Assembly (NCBI GenBank): GCA_021736565.1
Contig: JAIPFO010000173.1
Location: 1 to 7,627, forward strand
Length of the DNA: 7,627 bases
Direction: 5' to 3'
Origin: Phycisphaerae bacterium
GTDB taxonomy: Bacteria; Planctomycetota; Phycisphaerae; Sedimentisphaerales; SM23-30
Positions 1-5,960 of this stretch are shown piece after piece. The translations under genes and the position numbers were made by a program. Within the stretch, counting starts at the first letter, position 1, and each line of letters begins with the position of its first letter. Below the pieces are notes generated by a model. The model was not told the origin of the DNA. It ran no database searches and was given only the letters and a program-made list of their open reading frames with translations.

Positions 1-307
1 AATGCCCGTCCCCAATAAAATCTTGCGCCCAAAAATCACGAAATTCCAGGCCTTAACAATTACTCAACCCTTGAGTAAATTAGCGCAGTAGCCAAAAAAG
101 CCCAAAAAAAAGCCGCCAAAAACAGTTCAAAAGTGAAAAATTCCGATTCATTTCCCGTCAAAACCGAAAAAAACCACTCCAAAATCCCCCAAAAAATCCC
201 CAATTCCCCGCCACTGCGCTACGCTAAATCACCCATCTTGCCAAATCCGGCCCGCCCAATCAAAAAATTCTGCACAACAGAAAAATCCCATTTCAAAAAT
301 AAAACAG
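1..307. other. Non-coding stretch with A- and C-run bias, downstream of pgi
   Basis: No convincing gene is seen here. The short open frames in it lack a ribosome binding site and have low-complexity translations. The plus strand is dominated by A runs and C runs (for example around 100-130 and 160-215), so the minus strand is G/T-rich, with G4 and G5 runs near 190-210. Beyond the inverted repeat at 60-78 and the terminator that starts at 308, I see nothing definable. The first 50 bases could belong to a neighbouring gene's flank, which cannot be judged from this window. Confidence 0.5.
60..78. repeat. Perfect 8-bp inverted repeat with 3-base spacer
   Basis: TTACTCAA at 60-67 and TTGAGTAA at 71-78 are exact reverse complements separated by CCC. 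It could be a small hairpin or a dimeric-regulator operator for a gene to the left of the window. There is no T tract beside it, so a terminator is unlikely. The function is unknown. Confidence 0.5.
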
Positions 308-351
308 CAGCCCGGCCAGAAAATCTGGCTCCCTGAAAAAGGGACTGGCTG
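308..351. terminator. Three-way-junction terminator, probably bidirectional, serving pgi
   Basis: CAGCC (308-312) pairs with GGCTG (347-351) and encloses two back-to-back 5-bp hairpins: GCCAG/CTGGC (315-319 with 325-329, loop AAAAT) and TCCCT/AGGGA (330-334 with 340-344, loop GAAAA). Read on the minus strand it begins 42 bases after the pgi stop codon and is followed by CTGTTTTATTTTT, the U-rich tail of an intrinsic terminator. On the plus strand TTTTT (352-356) follows immediately, so it could also stop transcription entering from the left. The pairing is seen directly; termination is inferred. Confidence 0.75.
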
Positions 352-393
352 TTTTTGTACCCCAAAAAATGCCTGCCCCTTTTCCTCCCGAGA

Positions 394-2040
394 TCACCGC
401 ATCGCCTTAAACGCATTGATCAATCCATTCGTCGAACTGTCATGCCCGGCCACCTCATCGTCACCTGCCAATTCCGGCAGTATCTCACTCGCCAGCTTTT
501 TCCCAAGCTCCACACCCCATTGGTCAAAGCTGAAAATATTCCATAAAACACCCTGTACAAAGATCTTATGCTCATAGAGAGCCACCAAAGACCCCAACGT
601 TCTCGGTGTAATTTTTTTCACCAAAATAGAATTCGTCGGCCGGTTACCCGAAAAAACCTTAAACGGCAGCAATGCCTTGATCTGCTCAGCAGTCATACCC
701 GCCGCATTAAATTCCGCAGTAACTTCTTCCTCGCTCTTACCCTTCATCAGGGCCTCTGTCTGCGCGAAAAAGTTCGATAATAGCTTCGTATGATGGTCTC
801 CCAGCGGATTATGACTCTGGGCCGGTGCGATAAAATCACACGGAATCAGCTTGGTCCCCTGATGGATCAGCTGATAGAACGCATGCTGACCATTCGTCCC
901 AGGCTCCCCCCAAACGATAGGCCCCGTCTCATAAGAAACGGTATGACCATCCCGGTCAACCGACTTGCCATTACTCTCCATATTCCCCTGCTGAAAATAG
1001 GCACTAAAGCGATGTAAGTACTGATCATAAGGTAAGATAGCTTCAGTTTCAGCCTCAAAGAAATTGTTATACCACAGACCGATCAAGGCCAAAAGCACCG
1101 GAATATTCTCCCCCAAAGGTGTGCCCTTAAAGTGATTATCCATCGCATGGGCACCCTCCAAAAGCTCCCTGAAGGCCTCAAACCCGATCGTACAAGCTAT
1201 GGGCAGCCCAATGGCCGACCAGAGCGAATACCGACCGCCCACCCAGTCCCAAAAAACAAACATATTGGCCAGATCAATACCAAATTCCTGAACCAATTTC
1301 TTATTCGTAGAAACGGCCACAAAATGCTTACCCACATGTTCCTCGTCCCCAGCCTTGTCAATGAACCATTTCCGGGCTGAAAACGCATTTGTCATCGTCT
1401 CCTGCGTGGTAAAAGTCTTCGATGCGATGATAAACAGGGTCGTCTCAGCGTCAACCTTTTTCAGCGTCTCCGCCAGGTGCGAGCCATCCACATTCGAGAC
1501 AAAATGCGGCGTAATGCCCTGCCAATAAGGTTTTAACGCCTCAGTAACCATCACCGGCCCCAAGTCGGACCCACCAATTCCAATATTAACAATGTCGGTA
1601 ATGGCCTTACCCGTATACCCCTTCCATTGCCCGGAGAGTAGCTGGCCAGAAAACTGCTCCATCTGACCCAGCACCGCATTCACCTCCGGCATCACATCCT
1701 CATTATTGACCTTTATAGGGTTATTAGAGCGGTTTCGTAACGCCACATGTAAAACCGCCCTGTCCTCAGTCTCATTAATACGCTCGCCAGAAAAGAGGGA
1801 TTCAATGGCCCCAGGCAGTTGGGTTTCTTCTGCCAACTGGAGAAGAAGGTCAAGCGTCTCTTGGGTGATACGATTTTTCGAATAATCAATAAGAATATCT
1901 TCAAATCGGGTAGAAAATGCCTCGAATCGCCCGGGATCCTGTGCAAAAAGGTCGAGCATCCGCGTTTCTTTAATCGCATTAAAATGGTCGGTAAGTTTCT
2001 TCCAGGCAACGGTTTGTGTGGGATTGGCACGATGTAACAT
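394..2040 (-). CDS. pgi: Glucose-6-phosphate isomerase
   Basis: This cytoplasmic enzyme interconverts glucose 6-phosphate and fructose 6-phosphate (EC 5.3.1.9) in glycolysis and gluconeogenesis. The 548-residue product matches the length of the long E. coli-type enzyme. Both family signatures are present: DWVGGRYSLWSAIG (265-278) and the C-terminal segment at 497-514 containing FDQWGVE. The expected catalytic residues are in place: Glu355 in GNMESNGKS, His386 in GQHAFYQ and Lys514 in GVELGKK. The sugar-phosphate loop NIGIGGSDLGP (152-162) and the SKTFTTQET segment (207-215) are intact. The ATG at 2040 is preceded by AAGGAT at a normal distance. The gene stands alone, diverges from the rnf cluster, has its own promoter (2111-2138) and probably ends at the 308-351 terminator. 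No truncation or missing key residue is visible. Confidence 0.98.
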   Translation of the reverse strand: MLHRANPTQTVAWKKLTDHFNAIKETRMLDLFAQDPGRFEAFSTRFEDILIDYSKNRITQETLDLLLQLAEETQLPGAIESLFSGERINETEDRAVLHVALRNRSNNPIKVNNEDVMPEVNAVLGQMEQFSGQLLSGQWKGYTGKAITDIVNIGIGGSDLGPVMVTEALKPYWQGITPHFVSNVDGSHLAETLKKVDAETTLFIIASKTFTTQETMTNAFSARKWFIDKAGDEEHVGKHFVAVSTNKKLVQEFGIDLANMFVFWDWVGGRYSLWSAIGLPIACTIGFEAFRELLEGAHAMDNHFKGTPLGENIPVLLALIGLWYNNFFEAETEAILPYDQYLHRFSAYFQQGNMESNGKSVDRDGHTVSYETGPIVWGEPGTNGQHAFYQLIHQGTKLIPCDFIAPAQSHNPLGDHHTKLLSNFFAQTEALMKGKSEEEVTAEFNAAGMTAEQIKALLPFKVFSGNRPTNSILVKKITPRTLGSLVALYEHKIFVQGVLWNIFSFDQWGVELGKKLASEILPELAGDDEVAGHDSSTNGLINAFKAMR

Positions 2041-2048
2041 GAATGATT

Positions 2049-2054
2049 ATCCTT
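2049..2054 (-). promoter_or_regulatory. Ribosome binding site of pgi
   Basis: On the minus strand AAGGAT lies 8 bases before the ATG at 2040, which supports that start. A second AGGAT (2056-2060 region) lies a little further upstream. An overlapping out-of-frame ATG near 2063 is not well placed relative to either. Confidence 0.7.
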
Positions 2055-2110
2055 ATCCTGCATATAGGATGATTTTGATTTTAAATAGAGGGCTGCTTAT
2101 GGAACAAACA

Positions 2111-2138
2111 ATTATAGACCAATGATAAATATTATCAA
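2111..2138 (-). promoter_or_regulatory. Sigma70-type promoter of pgi
   Basis: Read on the minus strand, TTGATA (2138-2133) and TATAAT (2116-2111) are separated by 16 bases. The -10 is a perfect match and the -35 matches TTGACA at four of six positions. Transcription would begin near 2104 and give a leader of about 64 bases before the pgi ATG. The boxes are seen directly; activity is inferred. Confidence 0.7.
2123..2137. repeat. Inverted repeat inside the pgi promoter (possible operator)
   Basis: TGATAA (2123-2128) and TTATCA (2132-2137) are exact reverse complements around ATA. The palindrome covers the -35 box and part of the spacer of the pgi promoter, a position typical of a repressor site. 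Its AT-rich content means chance is possible, and I do not recognise a specific regulator. Confidence 0.35.
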
Positions 2139-2172
2139 GAGCCCATCCAGGCATTGTTGTTAAATAAAAAAA

Positions 2173-2184
2173 TCGACACGTCGA
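2173..2184. repeat. Small palindrome TCGAC-AC-GTCGA
   Basis: Two 5-base arms are exact reverse complements around two bases. On the minus strand the arms are followed by TTTTTTTATTT, which looks terminator-like, but the loop is too tight and the stem too short to be convincing. It could instead be a protein-binding site. Confidence 0.35.
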
Positions 2185-2188
2185 AACT

Positions 2189-2269
2189 CAGCGAGTGCCT
2201 GACCGAAAAAGGGGGGTGATAAGGTTTGCCCGATAGGCAAGTCTTTGTAGCCGTTGACGCTGCGTTAGG
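2189..2269 (+). other. Possible structured RNA upstream of rnfC (family unknown)
   Basis: CAGCG (2189-2193) can pair with CGCTG (2258-2262). Inside, GGTTTGCC (2223-2230) and GGCAAGTC (2236-2243) form an 8-pair stem, including two G-U pairs, with loop CGATA. CCTGA (2198-2202) can pair with TTAGG (2265-2269), which would make a pseudoknot. A run of six G (2211-2216) is left unpaired. I do not recognise a known riboswitch or ncRNA. Such pairings can arise by chance in 80 bases, and transcription of this segment is not shown. Confidence 0.25.
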
Positions 2270-2309
2270 AATGGCCAAAAAAAAATGAGTCCCTAATTGA
2301 TTCCCGCGC

Positions 2310-2344
2310 CAAAAGTGGTTTTTTGCACTTAAAACAACTTTTTG
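2310..2344. repeat. Long imperfect hairpin upstream of rnfC
   Basis: CAAAAGTGGTTTT (2310-2322) is nearly the exact reverse complement of AAAACAACTTTTTG (2331-2344), with one mismatch and one extra T, around an 8-base loop TTGCACTT. No T tract follows on either strand, so it is not a standard terminator. ATGCGAAAAACG follows at 2346. Confidence 0.5.
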
Positions 2345-2345
2345 A

Positions 2346-2357
2346 ATGCGAAAAACG
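2346..2357 (-). repeat. Recurring rnf-gap element, copy 1
   Basis: ATGCGAAAAACG is identical to the copy at 2519-2530. Read on the minus strand, CGTTTTTCGCAT resembles the plus-strand elements in the rnfC-rnfD gap (4077-4093) and the rnfA-rnfB gap (7265-7277). It lies just after the hairpin at 2310-2344. Confidence 0.5.
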
Positions 2358-2442
2358 AGATTTTACGATACTTATCATCCTGACGGCAATATTTTTGTTG
2401 CGTTTCAGAGCAATTGGGATTATTTTTTAAGGCTTGATTTTA

Positions 2443-2521
2443 CATCTTAGAGAGAACCTGTCTTTTATTGACCTCCTGTGCCAAAAAACATTTTGCACCT
2501 TCCAGATCACTCTCTAAGATG
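2443..2521. repeat. Perfect 12-bp inverted repeat enclosing an inner hairpin
   Basis: CATCTTAGAGAG (2443-2454) and CTCTCTAAGATG (2510-2521) are exact reverse complements 55 bases apart. Within the loop, GTGC-C-AAAA (2478-2486) pairs with TTTTGCAC (2491-2498), leaving one bulged C. The whole unit would fold as a 79-base stem-loop in an rnfC leader, or could be two arms of a looping operator. It lies 68 bases before the rnfC ATG. The arms share no sequence with a recognised insertion element and no open frame lies between them. Confidence 0.6.
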
Positions 2522-2530
2522 CGAAAAACG
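2519..2530 (-). repeat. Recurring rnf-gap element, copy 2
   Basis: This is the second exact copy of ATGCGAAAAACG. It overlaps the last three bases of the 12-bp inverted repeat and is followed by GACGTC (2531-2536). It sits 59 bases before the rnfC start. Confidence 0.5.
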
Positions 2531-2589
2531 GACGTCAAAAACAATGATGACGCTGGCGCCTTTATTAACATTTTAACCATTGGTACACA

Positions 2590-3948
2590 ATGACACAATT
2601 ACCGACAGGAATTAATCGTAAATTGAAGGGTAAGTACACGTTCAAGCGTGGTATTCACCCGCCACACCGTAAAATGAGCCAGGCAAGTCCGGTTGAGCGG
2701 GTGGTCATCCCGGCGGGTCATACCGTCCTGATTCCTATGTCACAGCATATTGGCGCCCCTTGCGAACCCATTGTGGCCGCTAAAGATGAGGTGACCGCTG
2801 GCCAGGTAATTGGGCAGGCCAATGCGTTTGTTTCGGCCCCGGTCCACAGTTCCATTAACGGCGTGGTCAAACAGGTCGCTCCTTTAATGCATCCCAGTGG
2901 CCGAAAAGTCCTGACCGTTGAGATCACCGCCACTGAACAGCAGCCCGAACCCAATAATTGGAAGAATTGTCCCGATATTGACCTGGAAAAATATGAACCG
3001 GACGCTATTTGCTCCGTCATTCGGGATGCCGGCCTGGTTGGTATGGGGGGAGCGGCGTTTCCGACAGTTGTAAAACTCACCCAGAATGAAAAAAAACCGG
3101 TCGATACGATCATATTAAATGGCTGTGAGTGCGAGCCTTACCTCACCAGTGATCATCGTCTGATGCTGGAGGCACCGGGCCCCATTATCGCCGGGTTGCA
3201 ACTGGCAATGAAGGCGGCCGGTGCAAAAAACGGCATTATTGCCATTGAGGACAATAAACCCGATGCGATAAACGGTATTCTGGAGGCCATTGAAAATGTG
3301 CCCAATGTATCACTCGCCATTTGCAAGACAAAATACCCCCAGGGGGGTGAAAAACAACTTATTAAGGCGGTTCTAAAACGCGATGTGCCCAACGGCGGGC
3401 TCCCCCTGGATGTTGGGGTGGTGGTGGTCAATGTAGGAACCGCCTCTGCGATCGCTTGGGCATGCATCGAGGGCCGACCGTTTACAGAGAGAATAGTCAC
3501 CGTAACCGGTAAAGGAATTACCCGGCAAGGCAACTTTTTAGTACCCATTGGGCTGAGAGTCTCCGAATTACTGAAACATTGCGGCGGGCTGACCGATGAT
3601 GCCGCCAAGGTTTTGCTGGGCGGGCCAATGATGGGTCCGACAACCGCCACTCTGGACGTACCTATCCTTAAAGGGACAAGCGGCATTACCGTGATGAGTG
3701 AATCGGAGGTCAGCAAGCAGGAAGCAACCGCCTGTATTCGTTGCAGTCGCTGCGTAGATTTCTGCCCGATGAACCTTGTTCCCACTCGAATTGCCCACGC
3801 ATCAAAGGCCCGGAACGTTGAAATGGCACTGGATTATGACCTGATGGCCTGTATGGAGTGTGGAAGTTGTGCCTATGTATGTCCGGCCCAGATACCGCTG
3901 ACCCAGTATCTAAGGTCAGGGAAGGCCCAGGCCAGAAACAAGAAGTAA
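2590..3948 (+). CDS. rnfC: Electron transport complex subunit RnfC
   Basis: RnfC is the peripheral cytoplasmic subunit of the Rnf ferredoxin:NAD+ oxidoreductase. In this family it carries FMN, the NAD(H) site and two 4Fe-4S clusters. The 452-residue product has the N-terminal TFKRGIHPP segment (17-25), the glycine-rich GMGGAAFP motif (151-158), the NGCECEPYLTSDHR motif (177-190), the PQGGEKQL segment (250-257) and, near the C-terminus, two CxxCxxCxxxCP cluster motifs (Cys382/385/388/392 and Cys421/424/427/431). The start is the weakest point: no clear Shine-Dalgarno precedes the ATG at 2590. A TTG at 2623, 12 bases after AGGA, would give an N-terminus closer to the family's usual length. It is the first gene of the cluster, and a long, repeat-rich leader region precedes it. 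It is shorter than gammaproteobacterial RnfC because it lacks their extended alanine/lysine-rich tail. Confidence 0.97.
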   Translation: MTQLPTGINRKLKGKYTFKRGIHPPHRKMSQASPVERVVIPAGHTVLIPMSQHIGAPCEPIVAAKDEVTAGQVIGQANAFVSAPVHSSINGVVKQVAPLMHPSGRKVLTVEITATEQQPEPNNWKNCPDIDLEKYEPDAICSVIRDAGLVGMGGAAFPTVVKLTQNEKKPVDTIILNGCECEPYLTSDHRLMLEAPGPIIAGLQLAMKAAGAKNGIIAIEDNKPDAINGILEAIENVPNVSLAICKTKYPQGGEKQLIKAVLKRDVPNGGLPLDVGVVVVNVGTASAIAWACIEGRPFTERIVTVTGKGITRQGNFLVPIGLRVSELLKHCGGLTDDAAKVLLGGPMMGPTTATLDVPILKGTSGITVMSESEVSKQEATACIRCSRCVDFCPMNLVPTRIAHASKARNVEMALDYDLMACMECGSCAYVCPAQIPLTQYLRSGKAQARNKK

Positions 3949-4157
3949 ACTAGGGGTTACAGCGTTCTGTGACTGATTGGGTAGTCAGGGCAAATCGGCC
4001 AGGAGAAAAATTCCAATACGATTTAATTATGTCCCCAGCGTCAAAGTATTGTGATACCATGGCCCTGTCTTTAAATCGACGTTTTTACGCATTAAAATTC
4101 ACATTTGACGTAACCATCAATTATATTTTATCCGGGGGGATAGATTGACGAGCTAAT
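3949..4157 (+). other. rnfC-rnfD gap with small hairpins
   Basis: This 209-base gap is unusually long for the middle of an rnf operon, and no gene is seen in it. GTTACAG/CTGTGAC (3956-3962 with 3967-3973, one T-G pair, loop CGTT) forms a stem right after the rnfC stop. CTGA/TCAG (3973-3976 with 3985-3988) could form another. Neither is followed by a T tract. Later come the recurring element (4077-4093), TTGACG (4105-4110) and the AT-rich TTATATTTTA (4121-4130), which might be a weak internal promoter with poor -10 spacing. A G6 run (4134-4139) lies too far from the rnfD ATG to act as a normal ribosome binding site. Confidence 0.45.
4077..4093 (+). repeat. Recurring rnf-gap element, copy 3
   Basis: CGACGTTTTTACGCATT lies 64 bases before the rnfD start. 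It matches the rnfA-rnfB gap element (CGACTTTTTACGC) except for one extra G. It also matches the reverse complement of the two copies upstream of rnfC, which lack the A before CGC. Confidence 0.5.
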
Positions 4158-5267
4158 ATGGCAGAAAAAGAACAGGTACAAGAGAAGATTTTACTGGTGT
4201 CCTCCTCACCCCATCTGGTAGAGCCCGCGACCAGTCGACGTGTCATGATCGAAGTGGCAGTCGGTTGCGCCCCGGCGGCCCTGGCAGCCCTCTATTTCTT
4301 TCGGGGCCCGGCGGCAGCAGTGCTTATTTCCTGCCTGGCAGCGGCGATTGGGACCGAATGGCTGTTTAATGTCATTCGCAAGAAGCCTCAAACGGCCTTT
4401 GACGGCAGTGTCATTGTAACCGCCCTGATCCTGGGATTGTCACTGCCGCCAACACTGCCATTCTGGATGGCGATTATCGGAACAATTGTGGCGGTTTCCG
4501 TGGCTAAAATGCTTTATGGCGGCCTGGGAAATAATATTTTCAATCCCGCGATGATGGGCCGGGCATTCCTAATGGCCTGTTTTGGAATGGCGATGACAAC
4601 CTGGAGCCCAAACACCTATCAGGAGTCGCAGGTTGAAAAAGCAAAAGCTGCTCAACAGGAGTATGTAAAAACTGAAGCAACGCCTTTGAGCCTGGCAAAA
4701 GATCCGATTAAAAAGGCACAAAAATTAGAGGAGCAGAAAAAAGAGGAAATTGCTGATGGTAATTTGGACTATGCCAAAACATTGGTGATTGATAAATCGA
4801 CTCGTCCCCCGGTTAATCAGATTACCGGCAGTATCTTTATGGGGGCCACCCGGGGATCATTGGGTGAAACTTCGGCGTTATGCTGGCTGATCGGCGGGCT
4901 GTTCTTATTATGGCGAAGGACAATTACCTGGCATATTCCGGTGGCGGTATTGGGCTCCGCCGGGGTGATTGCTATGCTGGTTTGGCTGATCAATCCGGCG
5001 GTGTATGCCAATCCGCTGGTACATCTTTTCGGCGGCGGTATGATAATGTGTGCGTTCTTTATCGCTACTGACCCGGTAACCTGTCCGTTGAGCCGGTCAG
5101 GGCGTGTATTGTTTGGTCTTGGCGTAGGCGGGCTGATCATGTTGATCCGCTTGAAAGGTGGATATCCTGAAGGTGTGATGTATGCGATTTTACTGATGAA
5201 TTCGATGACGCCATTGCTGGACCGCTGGACCCGGCCAACGCCGTTGGGCGGCAAGGCTGCTAAGTAA
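4158..5267 (+). CDS. rnfD: Electron transport complex subunit RnfD
   Basis: RnfD is an integral membrane subunit of the NqrB/RnfD family that carries a covalently bound FMN and is thought to take part in ion translocation. The 369-residue product has about ten hydrophobic segments (roughly 31-50, 52-71, 84-98, 101-119, 128-147, 239-252, 258-278, 286-304, 316-332 and 337-352). Conserved family blocks are FDGSVIVTALILGLSLPP (81-98), GGLGNNIFNPAMMGRA (121-136), GSLGETSAL (233-241), FFIATDPVTCPLS (300-312) and KGGYPEGVMYAILLMN (333-348). The flavin-attachment site is probably Thr175 in TEATPL (172-177), where the family usually has S/T-G/S-A-T. The soluble loop around it (about 148-224) is long and strongly charged, which makes the protein longer than most RnfD. 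Only a weak Shine-Dalgarno (GACGAG) precedes the ATG. rnfG follows 52 bases later. Confidence 0.96.
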   Translation: MAEKEQVQEKILLVSSSPHLVEPATSRRVMIEVAVGCAPAALAALYFFRGPAAAVLISCLAAAIGTEWLFNVIRKKPQTAFDGSVIVTALILGLSLPPTLPFWMAIIGTIVAVSVAKMLYGGLGNNIFNPAMMGRAFLMACFGMAMTTWSPNTYQESQVEKAKAAQQEYVKTEATPLSLAKDPIKKAQKLEEQKKEEIADGNLDYAKTLVIDKSTRPPVNQITGSIFMGATRGSLGETSALCWLIGGLFLLWRRTITWHIPVAVLGSAGVIAMLVWLINPAVYANPLVHLFGGGMIMCAFFIATDPVTCPLSRSGRVLFGLGVGGLIMLIRLKGGYPEGVMYAILLMNSMTPLLDRWTRPTPLGGKAAK

Positions 5268-5319
5268 AGTTTTCTGAATAATACACTTATAGAATAATAT
5301 TTATATTGGATTTGAGATA

Positions 5320-5934
5320 ATGATTAAAGAGTTTATAGAGAAATCCTGGCTGGTGATTATTGCGGCACTGGTTTTTGGCCTGCTGATCTCGGCAATTAAT
5401 GGACAGTTGAAGCCGATCATTGAAACTAAAGCCAAGGAAAAGCTTAATGAAAAACTGGCAGTGATGTTTGGCGCGGGGGTTGAAACTGCTCCGACTACAG
5501 CAGAATTTATGACGTGGGACAACAAAAAGGTGGTTGTAGATTACTTTACTGCCAAAAAAGATGATGGGTTGATAGGGTACGCACTGATTATTTCCGGGAG
5601 CGGCTTTGCCGACAAGATCGAATTGCTGGTAGGATTTGATGTTGAATTGAAAAATCTTAAAGGGATCGCAGTGCTTAAAAGTAATGAAACTCCGGGGTTT
5701 GGTGATAAGATCAAAGATGAGAGTAAAGGCAATTGGATCAGCTTTAAAGATTGCTTCAAGGGTCGGTCTTTAGGTTCGAAGCTGGAGGTGGTTAAGTCGC
5801 CGGAAAGTACTCGTAGTGCCCATAAGGATGATAATCAGATCGTTTCGATTTCCGGCTCGACAATCAGTTCCGAATCGGTAACGAAAATCGTTAATCAGGC
5901 AACCAAGCTGATGCGTAAGGCATTAGATAAATAA
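5320..5934 (+). CDS. rnfG: Electron transport complex subunit RnfG (FMN-binding domain)
   Basis: RnfG is a membrane-anchored flavoprotein of the NqrC/RnfG family that passes electrons through a threonine-bound FMN. The 204-residue product has one N-terminal membrane helix (about 10-27), then a soluble FMN-binding domain. Recognisable pieces are GYALIISGSGFADKIELLVGFD (86-107, split as GYALIISGSG and FADKIELLVGFD), the conserved ETPGFGDKI (123-131) and the C-terminal SGSTISSESV motif (178-187), whose Thr181 should carry FMN. The usual motif is S-G-A-T-x-T/S-S, so Ala is replaced by Ser180. The Asp normally six residues before the Thr is Val175. The family length is normal. It sits between rnfD and rnfE (26 bases to the rnfE ATG), consistent with cotranscription. 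Flavinylation would need an ApbE transferase, which is not encoded in this window. Confidence 0.96.
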   Translation: MIKEFIEKSWLVIIAALVFGLLISAINGQLKPIIETKAKEKLNEKLAVMFGAGVETAPTTAEFMTWDNKKVVVDYFTAKKDDGLIGYALIISGSGFADKIELLVGFDVELKNLKGIAVLKSNETPGFGDKIKDESKGNWISFKDCFKGRSLGSKLEVVKSPESTRSAHKDDNQIVSISGSTISSESVTKIVNQATKLMRKALDK

Positions 5935-5948
5935 ATACAAGAAATTGT

Positions 5949-5953
5949 AAGGA
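5949..5953 (+). promoter_or_regulatory. Ribosome binding site that selects the rnfE start at 5961
   Basis: AAGGA ends 7 bases before the ATG at 5961 but only 1 base before the in-frame ATG at 5955, which is too close for initiation. The start at 5961 is therefore preferred. Confidence 0.7.
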
Positions 5954-5960
5954 TATGTTA

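Larger units (their letters stand above)
2041..2589. other. Divergent pgi-rnfC intergenic region
   Basis: This stretch of about 550 bases has no credible gene on either strand. It contains, in order, the pgi leader and promoter (to 2138), a small palindrome TCGAC-AC-GTCGA (2173-2184), a possible folded RNA (2189-2269), an A-rich stretch around 2276-2285, a long hairpin (2310-2344), and a perfect 12-bp inverted repeat (2443-2454 with 2510-2521). It also carries two copies of ATGCGAAAAACG (2346-2357 and 2519-2530). The region is unusually long for a simple divergent promoter pair. I could not place a strong promoter for rnfC; the best box, TTGACC at 2468-2473, has no convincing -10 partner. Confidence 0.7.

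Noticed and set aside
133..416. Short open frames on both strands beside the pgi terminator
   Set aside because: They lack ribosome binding sites, run through the terminator structure and translate to low-complexity sequence.
2121..2138. FNR/CRP-type site in the pgi promoter (TTGAT...ATCA)
   Set aside because: The half-sites are separated by seven bases instead of four, and the second half is incomplete.
2186..2232. GGGCAAACC on the minus strand as a cyclic-di-GMP-I riboswitch core
   Set aside because: The second core sequence (GGACGCAAAGCC-like) and the GAAA tetraloop are missing, and the segment lies upstream of the pgi promoter, so it would not be in the pgi leader.
3153..3785. A 210-codon open frame antisense to rnfC
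   Set aside because: It lies wholly within rnfC, which has full family motifs. The antisense translation has no recognisable domain and its Ser/Thr/Pro-rich, low-complexity make-up is typical of a shadow frame.
3956..3988. Intrinsic terminator right after rnfC
   Set aside because: The stems are short and neither is followed by a T tract, so rnfC and rnfD can still be cotranscribed.
4839..4853. GAT within FMGATRGS of RnfD as the flavin-attachment site
   Set aside because: This stretch aligns with the conserved block leading into GETSAL, not with the flavin loop. TEATPL at residues 172-177 fits the usual position and the following Pro-Leu.
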